Positions 19,053 to 26,772 of a stretch of DNA of 64,000 nt are shown here, piece after piece (position 1 is the first letter of the stretch; every line of letters starts with the position of its first letter). Location of the stretch: positions 309,843-373,842 of the forward strand of contig JAKUPN010000001.1 in the NCBI GenBank assembly GCA_022449545.1. Reading direction: 5' to 3'. The position numbers and the translations under genes are program-made. Source of the DNA: Alphaproteobacteria bacterium (GTDB lineage Bacteria > Pseudomonadota > Alphaproteobacteria > UBA6615). The notes beneath the pieces are model-generated. The model did not search any database and was not told the DNA's origin. It was given only the letters and a program-made list of their open reading frames with translations.

Positions 19053-19481
19053 ATGGCTAAAGTCACACTCGAACAAGCTAATGAAATTATAAGAGCCGGT
19101 CAGGCAAAGGGACGAGAGATGGATATTGGCCCCTTGACTATAGTTGTACTTGACGATGGAGGCCATCTTGTTTCAATGCAAAGGGAAGACAAGAGCGGTA
19201 TCCTTAGATTTGAAATCGCCTTTGGTAAAGCTTGGGGAGGCCTGGCTATTGGTCGCTCTTCAAGAGCTAACGAAGCTGATATAATTACCCGAGAACATTT
19301 TGGTGTAGGACTAGCTGCGGCATCAAATGGCAGAATTATACCAGTTGCTGGAGGAGTTCTGATAGTTGATCAGAATGGAGACGTTGCTGGTGCTGTAGGT
19401 GTAACCGGAGATAGCTCTGACAATGATGAAACTTGTGCTATAGCTGGCATCGAGGCGGCAGGACTAAGTCCGAAAGTTTAG
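19053..19481 (+). CDS. GlcG/HbpS-family (heme-degrading-like) protein
   Basis: This 142-residue cytosolic protein belongs to the GlcG/HbpS family. Members accompany glycolate, propanediol or aromatic catabolic genes, and some bind or degrade heme. I chose ATG 19053 (MAKVTLEQANEII), because an upstream in-frame ATG at 18978 would add 25 non-family residues. Conserved segments are LTIVVLDDGGHLVSMQRED, AFGKAWGGLAIGRSS, IIPVAGGVLIVDQNGDVAGAVGVTG and CAIAGIEAAGL. No signal peptide is present. The specific role here is unknown. The 257-nt gap upstream shows no recognisable element. Confidence 0.88.
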   Translation: MAKVTLEQANEIIRAGQAKGREMDIGPLTIVVLDDGGHLVSMQREDKSGILRFEIAFGKAWGGLAIGRSSRANEADIITREHFGVGLAAASNGRIIPVAGGVLIVDQNGDVAGAVGVTGDSSDNDETCAIAGIEAAGLSPKV

Positions 19482-19552
19482 CACTTAGCTCATTCGCTAA
19501 AGGCTATTCGATACTTTCAAATATGACCTGTCTAGGTTAGGGCTTCATTAAT

Positions 19553-20203
19553 CTAGTTTTTCGTTCGAGTGGAATGTCTATTCCACCAACAATCACACAT
19601 AAAAGAAACATAGTCCGTTATATTCAGGCTTTTTGATTTCGAAAAACGACTCACAACTAGTGGCTCTTCCACATCTATTTGTAAGCTGTCAGTAAACCGA
19701 TTCCAAAAGTTAAACATGCATGAAACCATAGTTATTTCAACTATCTGTTCATTTGAAAAATGCTTCTTCAAATCTGGCATCGCCTGAGGGTTTTCTCCTC
19801 TGTAAGTTTTTTCAGTTAAGACTTCTGCCCATTTAATTGCTGCCTTTTCTGCAGGTGTAAATTTCTGAGAATTTTCAAAATCATCTTCTAAATCAGCAAT
19901 TAATTCCTCATCAAACCCTAACCCTCGACCGAGCGTTACATTATGAGAAATTCAGTATTTACACCCATTAAGTATTGACGTTTTTAAAATCACCAATGCT
20001 TTTATACGAATAGCAAGTTTGCCTGTTATTTCTTCCCTTAAAGCCGCCATAGCAAATCCATAAATAGACTGAGCCAGCTTGGGGGAATGCGCTGCAACCC
20101 TCAACGCGTTTGCGACACGTCCAAACATCCTCTTGGAATGTTTGAAGACGATTTGTGCTTCTGGACTAGCATCTTCATCAGAAATTAAAGGTAAATGAGC
20201 CAT
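19553..20203 (-). CDS. AhpD-like / carboxymuconolactone-decarboxylase-family protein with in-frame TGA at the redox motif: probable selenoprotein
   Basis: Read through one TGA (19952-19954), this is a single 216-codon frame. Before it lies an 83-residue N-terminal half ending ILNGCKY; after it comes ISHNVTLGRGLGFDEEL and the C-terminal half through NFWNRFTDSL. AhpD/CMD proteins have CxxCxxH at exactly this place, so the TGA replaces the second redox Cys (C81-K-Y-U84-I-S-H87). No other stop, indel or frame change occurs, which argues against decay. A SECIS-like hairpin follows the TGA. The ATG has a strong SD (AGAGGAT). It lies 39 nt downstream of a co-oriented sirtuin gene, in a run with a cupin and an extradiol dioxygenase. 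Likely role: thiol/selenol peroxidase or disulfide chemistry. Sec insertion is inference; a one-base nonsense pseudogene is the alternative. Confidence 0.85.
19919..19938 (-). promoter_or_regulatory. Candidate bacterial SECIS hairpin
   Basis: On the minus strand, starting 13 nt after the TGA, UAAC-G-CUC pairs with GAG-G-GUUA around the four-base loop GGUC. This gives a 3-bp upper stem, a G.G mismatch and a 4-bp lower stem. The loop begins with G 22 nt after the TGA, within the usual spacing of bacterial selenocysteine insertion sequences, whose loop carries a conserved G at its first or second position. The fold was made by hand; no energy was calculated. Confidence 0.6.
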
Positions 20204-20242
20204 TTTATCCTCTTTTCTTTATAAAAAATCTAAAAATTATAA

Positions 20243-20974
20243 TTATAGTAGGTCTCGAAGTTTGCCAACAAACTCTGGAACTAGATCGGTTGCTGGTCCG
20301 TAATGAGATTCATGAAAGTAACTTCCAACTTCCGATTTTTCTAGGTTTAACTCAACTGTGAAGGCGCCATTCTGTCTAGCCTCTTGAACAAAGCCAGCCG
20401 CAGGATAAACATTTCCAGACGTCCCTATAGAGAGGAATAGCCTACAAAGGCCAAGCTCAGAAAGTATCAACTCCATATGCAAAGGCATTTCACCAAACCA
20501 GACCACATTTGGCCTAATGCTGCCAATAAACCCACAATGATCACATTTCGATTCAGGACTTAAATTATCTTGGAAATAAGTTATTTCGTCACAATTATTA
20601 CATCGTGACTTACTTAATTCTCCATGCATATGAATGATTTTCTTTGACCCGCCTCTTTCATGTAAATCGTCAATATTCTGGCTAACAAGTAAAACACCAC
20701 CCGGCCAAAATGCCTCTAATTCAGCCAGAGCCGTATGAGCTTTATTAGGCTTTATCAGCGGATTATTCATCTGACTACGTCGCACATTATAAAAATCCAA
20801 CACCCGCTTAGGGTTTGTTTGAAAAGCTTCTGGAGTTGCTACATCTTCTATACGGTACTTCGCCCAGATTCCATCCGGATCACGAAAAGTAGAAAGTCCA
20901 GATTCTTTTGAAATCCCTGCGCCAGTCAATATCAAAATCGGATCACTATGAATAATTTCTTCTAAAACACTCAT
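20243..20974 (-). CDS. Sir2-family NAD-dependent protein deacylase (class III / SIRT5-CobB type)
   Basis: This 243-residue enzyme removes acyl groups from lysines, producing O-acyl-ADP-ribose and nicotinamide. Motifs in order: GAGISKESGLSTFRD (NAD site), SQNIDDLHERGG, the catalytic His in HMHGELSKSRC, and a zinc knuckle CNNC...CDHCG. The pair Tyr-x-x-Arg in DFYNVRRSQM matches the acyl-pocket residues that let SIRT5 and E. coli CobB remove succinyl/malonyl groups, so desuccinylase activity is predicted. It sits 58 nt downstream of a cupin gene and 39 nt upstream of the probable selenoprotein, all on the minus strand. Confidence 0.93.
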   Translation of the reverse strand: MSVLEEIIHSDPILILTGAGISKESGLSTFRDPDGIWAKYRIEDVATPEAFQTNPKRVLDFYNVRRSQMNNPLIKPNKAHTALAELEAFWPGGVLLVSQNIDDLHERGGSKKIIHMHGELSKSRCNNCDEITYFQDNLSPESKCDHCGFIGSIRPNVVWFGEMPLHMELILSELGLCRLFLSIGTSGNVYPAAGFVQEARQNGAFTVELNLEKSEVGSYFHESHYGPATDLVPEFVGKLRDLL

Positions 20975-21032
20975 CTGGTTTAATATATTTCCTGTTGCAA
21001 TCTAATAATTCGAATTGCAAATATCAAAATTA

Positions 21033-21584
21033 TCAATCAGCTTGCTGTACTTCTATGCCCGCGTCCCTTAATATTTTTATAGATTCAGGAGAAAACTCAG
21101 CTGCCGGCGTGTCGCCGCCAATGACACCTAGAATCATACCTTTTGTTAATCCTTCGGAGGCGCTCATGCATTCGAAACGACGCTGTGATCCTGGCTCAAA
21201 AGAAACAACGTCCCGCTCTTTCAAAACAACATTATCATTTCCCTCAGCGCCCTCCCACTCGAACATCCATGTTCCAGAAATAACTACAAATGTTTCATTA
21301 GTGTCATGTGTATGCATCATGACACCTTGACCAGGAGCTGCCTCCACATAACCAAGATTAAATCCAGGACTTATATGACTAATTAATGGCCTAGCATCCT
21401 CGCCTAGAGGCGAATACGAACCCTCCCCTGATGGCTGAGAAAACCCCAATGCATTATAAAAGGTTCGCCTGTAACCATCCATTTCTTGGTCTGGGAGACC
21501 AGTATCAGCAGGGTTAATATCATCAAATCTTGCTACGCATTTTAGTATCTCTGACTTTTCAGGTTTATGAACTGGTATAGCCAC
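21033..21584 (-). CDS. Cupin-domain protein
   Basis: This 183-residue single-domain cupin has a metal-binding motif 1 (PGQGVMMHTHDTNETFVVISG: His-x-His and Glu). Motif 2 (PGSQRRF) lacks the usual histidine, so metal ligation is incomplete or unusual. Before the barrel there is about 70 residues of N-terminal sequence including an RRTFYNALGFSQP segment. The position directly after an extradiol dioxygenase and before a sirtuin suggests an accessory or enzymatic role in the same pathway. The substrate is unknown; cupins range from dioxygenases to isomerases. Confidence 0.8.
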   Translation of the reverse strand: MAIPVHKPEKSEILKCVARFDDINPADTGLPDQEMDGYRRTFYNALGFSQPSGEGSYSPLGEDARPLISHISPGFNLGYVEAAPGQGVMMHTHDTNETFVVISGTWMFEWEGAEGNDNVVLKERDVVSFEPGSQRRFECMSASEGLTKGMILGVIGGDTPAAEFSPESIKILRDAGIEVQQAD

Positions 21585-21682
21585 TTTTTTCTCCTATAAA
21601 TTAAGTAAAATTTGAATCAAAACTCTTATTATTATACTTTCAAATGCAAGTTATACGAAAACAAAACTAACAAGTTAAAACT

Positions 21683-22735
21683 TTAAGGACTATATTCCGC
21701 AAAAACAGCACAAGAAACAAAAGCGTATGTTTCAATAAAGCTGCTTTTACTAGGCTTTCTATTCAAAGCCTCCATCGCTCCCATTAGGCAAAACCAGTTG
21801 AGAAGTTCATGTTGCCCACTATCTTCAATCTCTTCGGTCTGATAGTTGCGCCAGAGATCATAGTCTCCTACCTTAAGGGCTTTATATAAAGTCTTATCAG
21901 CCTGCACATCGGGCCACAGTTGATAGTTTTTTTCTGTAAGAAAAGAATGAGACCAACTGGAGGATGCCATCAGAACAGTTTTATAAGGGCTCTTAGCCAT
22001 TATTTTTGCTGTCGCAGCTCCTACTTCCATACAACGTGATGGATTAGGCGATGGAGGGTCGAGATTAACTAGATTTTCTCGCATTGATAACGGAAGACGC
22101 AGGCCACGAGCAAAATTGACCCTTCTCCCATAACAATTTACGTGAAAAGGAAGTATAGGATATTTAAATCCATATCGATCATCATCTAATAAAAGAATTG
22201 TGTTTTTAAATGAATGCCCCAGCGGGTGATGCAAAGGTTTATAACCATAAGACATATCAAAACCATCTTTAATTAGCTCCTCAGTCAAATATTTTCCCGC
22301 CTCTTGATGTCCATATACATTATAGGAAAAATCTTCTTTCTCTGACCAAGGGTTTTCTAATTGATTACTATCTCTCCAAGGTAAAATTTCTTGGTCCTGA
22401 TAAGCTAGTATAGCGAAAGGAGGTATTAGGTCTTCTTGAAAATTTTCATATTGATCATCCCCCCATATAATAATTACATCTGGGTCAAACTCATCAATGA
22501 TCTTACGAGTTTCCGCAAATCTTTGTTTAAATACTTTTCGTGCCTTTCCTGCAGATGAAAGTCCAAAATCTTTTCCCAACTCTTCGAGCATCTCAACCGG
22601 CCACCTAGAACTATCTTTCCATTCATCAGGCATATCTGGGTCCTGAAGTGCCATTTTAATAAACCTTGTCCAAGTTTCATCTGGCCCAAGCATTAACGGT
22701 CTATGAGTACACCCAATTCCAAGAATTTCTCCCAT
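21683..22735 (-). CDS. Class III extradiol ring-cleavage dioxygenase (LigB-type)
   Basis: This 350-residue protein resembles the catalytic LigB fold that opens catecholic rings with non-heme Fe(II). Probable ligands and base are the His of GIGCTHRPLMLGP, the acidic DPDVIIIWGDDQYENF segment, the His pair of HPLGHSF and the His of MASSSWSHSF. The C-terminal part (about 250-350) includes LLNWFCLMGAME, reminiscent of LigA-like fusion regions, but this is uncertain. It is the first gene of a minus-strand run: dioxygenase, cupin, sirtuin, AhpD-like selenoprotein. The ring substrate is not deducible; protocatechuate- or gallate-like compounds are possibilities. Confidence 0.82.
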   Translation of the reverse strand: MGEILGIGCTHRPLMLGPDETWTRFIKMALQDPDMPDEWKDSSRWPVEMLEELGKDFGLSSAGKARKVFKQRFAETRKIIDEFDPDVIIIWGDDQYENFQEDLIPPFAILAYQDQEILPWRDSNQLENPWSEKEDFSYNVYGHQEAGKYLTEELIKDGFDMSYGYKPLHHPLGHSFKNTILLLDDDRYGFKYPILPFHVNCYGRRVNFARGLRLPLSMRENLVNLDPPSPNPSRCMEVGAATAKIMAKSPYKTVLMASSSWSHSFLTEKNYQLWPDVQADKTLYKALKVGDYDLWRNYQTEEIEDSGQHELLNWFCLMGAMEALNRKPSKSSFIETYAFVSCAVFAEYSP

Positions 22736-22933
22736 GGGATTCTACTCCTTAGTCTGATTAAAAGAGTAATTTACACCAATTAATAAGTCGTATCATTTAT
22801 AATAAAACTTAAAAGTCTTGCAGTGATAATAAAAAATAGCAAACTATGAACACTAAATGACACTTTAAATTCGTAAATAACAAATTTTATAGTATCACTT
22901 TAATTACAAGACCACCTTCAACTGGGAAAACTC

Positions 22934-23548
22934 ATGCCTCAATTAATTCTTCACGGAAATCCACGTAGCAACCTTGTCAGAACTTGTCTGTTAGCTCTTA
23001 ATGAAAAAGAAGTTGATTTTGAACATGACCCAACCGTTCCCCAAACACCAGAAGCATTGCAACGCCATCCGTGGGGGAAAATTCCTACTCTGACACATGG
23101 AGAAATCCTATTACATGAAACTCTGGCAATCATAAATTATATAGATGATTCATTCTCTGGGCTAAAACTTAAACCTAACAATCCCTCTAAACTTGCTTTA
23201 ATGAATAAGTGGCTATCAATTTATCTCTGTTATATGGATAACCCAATCATAAGAGTAATAGTAATACAAAGATTGTTAAGTAAGTCTCCAGATGAAAATT
23301 TAATAAAAAACACCATTCCCGATGCAGAAAAACCTCTAAAATTACTCGATGAGTGTTTAGAAAAATCAAATTATATTGCTGATAGTGAGGTGTCATTAGC
23401 AGACTTTTTTATCTTACCTGCGTTAGATTATCTAAAGATGACTAATGAAGGGGTTCAACTGCTTAAAGACACTAGTAACATTAACTCTTGGATTGATAGA
23501 ATGATGGCAAGAGAAAGCTCTATAATTGTTTTTAAACCTAACAATTAA
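22934..23548 (+). CDS. Glutathione S-transferase family protein
   Basis: This 204-residue GST has an N-terminal thioredoxin-like half (ILHGNPRSNLVRTCLLALNE, then PWGKIPTLTHGEILLHETLAIINYID) and an alpha-helical C-terminal half containing YIADSEVSLADFFILPAL. The Ser near residue 12 is the likely catalytic residue. It is divergent from the minus-strand dioxygenase across 198 nt of A+T-rich sequence that may hold both promoters. The next gene, a flavoprotein, starts about 25 nt after its stop, so the two are probably co-transcribed. It may isomerise or conjugate a ring-cleavage product. Confidence 0.88.
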   Translation: MPQLILHGNPRSNLVRTCLLALNEKEVDFEHDPTVPQTPEALQRHPWGKIPTLTHGEILLHETLAIINYIDDSFSGLKLKPNNPSKLALMNKWLSIYLCYMDNPIIRVIVIQRLLSKSPDENLIKNTIPDAEKPLKLLDECLEKSNYIADSEVSLADFFILPALDYLKMTNEGVQLLKDTSNINSWIDRMMARESSIIVFKPNN

Positions 23549-23573
23549 AATAAGAAAAAAAGGATATACAAAG

Positions 23574-25067
23574 TTGACAACTAAAAAAAGTGTACTAGAA
23601 ACTAACGACCAGCTTGATTACGACTTGGTTGTCGTTGGTTGTGGTATAGCGGGTTTGTCAGCAGCAGTTTTGGCCCAACAAAACGGAATTAGGGTCGCAA
23701 TCATCGAACGAGCAACTAAAGATGAACGCGGAGGCAATACAAGATATACAGAGTCATACTGGCGAATGAAATCAAGAGATTCTGTTTCAGATGACTTTGA
23801 AGAACAGCTTATTTCAAACTCAGGTGGATATCCCGACCCTGAAATAACTAAGGATGTTTTGAGGTCCTATGAAAATTGGCCCCCTATTCTGAAATCCCTC
23901 TCATTCACAGACCCAGATCTAATTTCCACTATCTCCAGTGAGGCACCTAATGCACTCCAGTGGCTAGAAACATTCGGTATAAAATTTGATTTTTTGCCCA
24001 ATTATTTTATTAATGAGTCCACAACACGCATGGCTCCTATTGGTGGAGGCCTAGCATTGGTAGAAGCGTTGGCAACTTTTGCTGAAACGGGACCCGGAGA
24101 TGTTACAATACATTATGAGACGACTGCAAAATCTCTGATTCACAACAATAATGGGGGCATAATAGGTGTAAACGCAGTTGGAAAAGGAAACAAGCCACTA
24201 AAAATACTAGGAAAAGGTGTCGTGCTAGCTAGTGGGGGGTTTGAGGGTAATCCCGAAATGGCAAGCCATTATCTAGGACCCAAGGCACTATACATTCGCC
24301 CAGTAGCGCGTGGAGGCTATTACAATCGTGGTGAAGGAATTCGTATGGCTCTAGAAGCTGGTGGAGCACCAGCAGGAGATTATGGAAGTTTCCATGCTCA
24401 ACCAATAGACCCTCGTTCCGGAGAACAAGAACCTATAGTGCTAATTTATACATACGGTATCTTGGTAAATAAATTTGCAGAAAGATTTATTGATGAGGCT
24501 CCAACCACTGTTGATGCAAGTTATGAATCTAGAACTCGAGCTATAATGCAACAACCTGAAGGAATAGCTTACGCAATACTTGATGGACGCTTGGATGACA
24601 TCCCTAATTGGCAAAAGTCAGTCCGTTCAGATATTCCTCCCATTATAGCTGATACAATTTCTGATCTTGCGTCCCAGATGGATCTTGACGCTGATAATTT
24701 ATCTAGGACTATTAATTCCTTCAATAAGTCTTGTCCTGATCCTGCTAAGTTTGACCCCATTCAAGCTGATGGGCTGTCTACAAGGGGTTTAAAGCCCATA
24801 AAATCCAATTGGGCTAGAGCATTAGACCGGCCTCCTTTCCGAGCTTGGCCTATTATTGCTGCTAACTGCTTTACCTTTGGAGGAATTAAAGTAAATAATA
24901 ATTCACAAGTGGTAAATATGGATGGAGAAGCAATTCCTGGCCTATACGCAGCCGGCGAGGTTGTAGGTCTTTATTACCGTAACTACCCTGGTTCTACTTC
25001 AGTAATGCGAGGCGCTGTTACAGGCCGTCTTGCCGCTTTAGACTTTGTTAGACGACACAACCAATAA
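23574..25067 (+). CDS. FAD-dependent dehydrogenase, TcuA / fumarate-reductase flavoprotein-like
   Basis: This 497-residue flavoprotein belongs to the tricarballylate dehydrogenase / fumarate reductase flavoprotein group. I start at TTG 23574 (AGGA 9 nt upstream). A longer TTG at 23526 overlaps the GST gene and adds unrelated residues. The FAD motif VVVGCGIAGLSAAVLAQQNG is near residue 18, followed by ERGGNTRYTESYWRM, VARGGYYNRGEGIRMALEAGG, and the C-terminal GLYAAGEVVGLYYRNYPGST with GAVTGRLAALDF. No haem or Fe-S partner is adjacent, so it probably uses a soluble acceptor. A cupin follows 27 nt later. The exact substrate is unknown. Confidence 0.88.
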   Translation: MTTKKSVLETNDQLDYDLVVVGCGIAGLSAAVLAQQNGIRVAIIERATKDERGGNTRYTESYWRMKSRDSVSDDFEEQLISNSGGYPDPEITKDVLRSYENWPPILKSLSFTDPDLISTISSEAPNALQWLETFGIKFDFLPNYFINESTTRMAPIGGGLALVEALATFAETGPGDVTIHYETTAKSLIHNNNGGIIGVNAVGKGNKPLKILGKGVVLASGGFEGNPEMASHYLGPKALYIRPVARGGYYNRGEGIRMALEAGGAPAGDYGSFHAQPIDPRSGEQEPIVLIYTYGILVNKFAERFIDEAPTTVDASYESRTRAIMQQPEGIAYAILDGRLDDIPNWQKSVRSDIPPIIADTISDLASQMDLDADNLSRTINSFNKSCPDPAKFDPIQADGLSTRGLKPIKSNWARALDRPPFRAWPIIAANCFTFGGIKVNNNSQVVNMDGEAIPGLYAAGEVVGLYYRNYPGSTSVMRGAVTGRLAALDFVRRHNQ

Positions 25068-25094
25068 GGTCATTCTACTACTAAGGAGTAAGAA

Positions 25095-25628
25095 ATGTCA
25101 GTTGCTCGCCATCCTAGACCTCCCGAACTAGAAAACTCATCTCTGGATGAGATTATGGATAACTATGTTGCTCTCTACACTGATCGAATACCAGATTGGG
25201 AGGCCTTTGAGGATGCAAAAATAGAAGGATATAAGCGAGCACAGCACCGCTATATTGGCGCAGGAGGTTCAGGGAAGCATTCAGATCCTAACGCTATTCC
25301 GGCTCGCGCACATACTTTATCATTAATGTATGTAGAGCCGGGGCAAGGAAATGCAGCACACACTCATGAGGTAGAGGAAACCTTCTTTGTCCTAAAAGGC
25401 CTGCTTGATGTTTTCGTAGAAGATCCTGTTGGCAATCGAAGAGAAAAACAATTAAGGCAATGGGATTGCATTGCTTGCCCACCTGGAATTATACATGGTT
25501 ATGAGAATAAAAGCCTTGAGCCTGTTTGGTTCCAAGTAATTCTTGGACACGGTACACCAGATACAATGGGTTACTCGGATCAAGAACTTTTCAGACATCG
25601 AAAAGATCATCTGAATCAGGGCAGTTAA
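25095..25628 (+). CDS. Cupin-domain protein
   Basis: This 177-residue cupin retains both metal motifs: PGQGNAAHTHEVEETFFVLKG (His-x-His and Glu) and CPPGIIHGYEN (His). It should therefore bind a divalent metal and may be catalytic. A strong SD (AAGGAG) precedes the ATG. It follows the TcuA-like flavoprotein by 27 nt and precedes an aldo/keto reductase by 43 nt, forming the operon GST - flavoprotein - cupin - AKR. Its N-terminal half (SSLDEIMDNYVALYTDRIPDW) has no domain I recognise. The substrate is unknown. Confidence 0.85.
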   Translation: MSVARHPRPPELENSSLDEIMDNYVALYTDRIPDWEAFEDAKIEGYKRAQHRYIGAGGSGKHSDPNAIPARAHTLSLMYVEPGQGNAAHTHEVEETFFVLKGLLDVFVEDPVGNRREKQLRQWDCIACPPGIIHGYENKSLEPVWFQVILGHGTPDTMGYSDQELFRHRKDHLNQGS

Positions 25629-25671
25629 GTAAATAAATAATTATTTTTATAGTAGAATTAGCAAGAGCGAG

Positions 25672-26682
25672 ATGAATATGTCCAATTACAGCGATCACCC
25701 AAAGAGAAAATTAGGAAATAGCGATATTGAGATGACTCCTGTTGGATTAGGATGTATGTCCTTTTCAGGTGTTTACGGACCAAGTGAAGACGAATCTGCA
25801 ATTAACTTACTCCATGAAGCTATAGATGATGGGCTTGATGCGTTAGATAGCTCAGACATGTATGGATGGGGGCACAATGAAGAATTATTAGGAAAGGCTC
25901 TGGTTGGAAGACGTAATAAAGTAGTCCTTATATCGAAATTTGGGCAGGTTCAAAATCCAGACGGAGGGGGTAACCTAGTAAATGGACGTCCTGAATATGT
26001 GTATCAAGCATGTGAAGCAAGTCTAAAGCGCCTTAATACGGATGTTATAGATTTATATTTTCAACATCGTATAGATCCTGATGTGCCTATCGAAGAAACT
26101 GTAGGGGCAATGGGTCGATTAATAGAACAAGGAAAAGTTCGTGCAATTGGTGTTTGTGAAGGAAACCCAGAAACAATAAAGAAAGCCCACTCATCGCATC
26201 CTCTTGCAGCAATACAAAGCGAATTTTCGTTACTTTATAGAGAACAGGCTGAAGAAGCTCGAGAAATGACTCTTAACTTGGGAATATCTTTCGTGGCTTA
26301 TTCGCCTCTTGGAAGAGGATTACTAACGAGTCATTTTCTTGATATGGACTCATTACCCAAAGATGATCCTCACGCCAGACATCCACGTTATGCAGAGGAA
26401 AACTTTACTCATAATCTTATGTTGGCAAAAAAACTAGCCGATATTGCCATAGAGAAAAAATGCACTCCAGCACAATTATGTCTTGCTTGGTTATTAGCTC
26501 AGGGTCAAGATTTAGTCACGATTCCGGGAACAAAAAGTAAAACTCGTCTGGAAGAAAACATGGGTGCCCTGCAAGTAAGCCTTTCAAACGATGATCTTCA
26601 AAACATATCCGATACTGTTCCTGCAGGTTCTGCAGCGGGAACTCGCTACCCTGCAGGAGGCATGAAAGGAGTTCATATATAA
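25672..26682 (+). CDS. Aldo/keto reductase
   Basis: This 336-residue NADPH-dependent oxidoreductase is a (beta/alpha)8 AKR. The catalytic tetrad is visible: Asp and Tyr in LDSSDMYGWGHNEELLGKAL, Lys in VVLISKFGQ and His in YFQHRIDP. The cofactor-binding end has TIPGTKSKTRLEENMGAL. It resembles AKR13-type YajO/PdxI-like enzymes more than AKR11. Two ATGs four codons apart are possible; I keep the first. It is probably the last gene of the GST-flavoprotein-cupin-AKR operon, since a hairpin/T-run follows. It would reduce an aldehyde or ketone intermediate. Confidence 0.93.
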   Translation: MNMSNYSDHPKRKLGNSDIEMTPVGLGCMSFSGVYGPSEDESAINLLHEAIDDGLDALDSSDMYGWGHNEELLGKALVGRRNKVVLISKFGQVQNPDGGGNLVNGRPEYVYQACEASLKRLNTDVIDLYFQHRIDPDVPIEETVGAMGRLIEQGKVRAIGVCEGNPETIKKAHSSHPLAAIQSEFSLLYREQAEEAREMTLNLGISFVAYSPLGRGLLTSHFLDMDSLPKDDPHARHPRYAEENFTHNLMLAKKLADIAIEKKCTPAQLCLAWLLAQGQDLVTIPGTKSKTRLEENMGALQVSLSNDDLQNISDTVPAGSAAGTRYPAGGMKGVHI

Positions 26683-26731
26683 ATCTATATCACTTAATGG
26701 CATCAATCGTTCGTAGAGAAGCATCTGAAAA

Positions 26732-26766
26732 CTTTTTCAAAAAATTGAAAAAGAATTAGTTTTTTA
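26732..26766. terminator. Bidirectional intrinsic terminator between convergent genes
   Basis: A perfect 9-bp inverted repeat (CTTTTTCAA, loop AAAA, TTGAAAAAG; 26732-26753) is followed by a T-run on the plus strand and preceded by an A-run. It sits in the 90-nt gap between the aldo/keto reductase (+) and the YCII protein (-), where a shared terminator is expected. The stem is A+T-rich, so it may be weak. Confidence 0.5.
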
Positions 26767-26772
26767 TGTCTT

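Noticed and set aside
19553..20203. Reading the AhpD-like gene as a pseudogene
   Set aside because: One TGA only, precisely at a redox Cys codon, with a SECIS-like hairpin and an intact frame and SD on both sides; decay would not be so specific. It remains the fallback if Sec machinery is missing.
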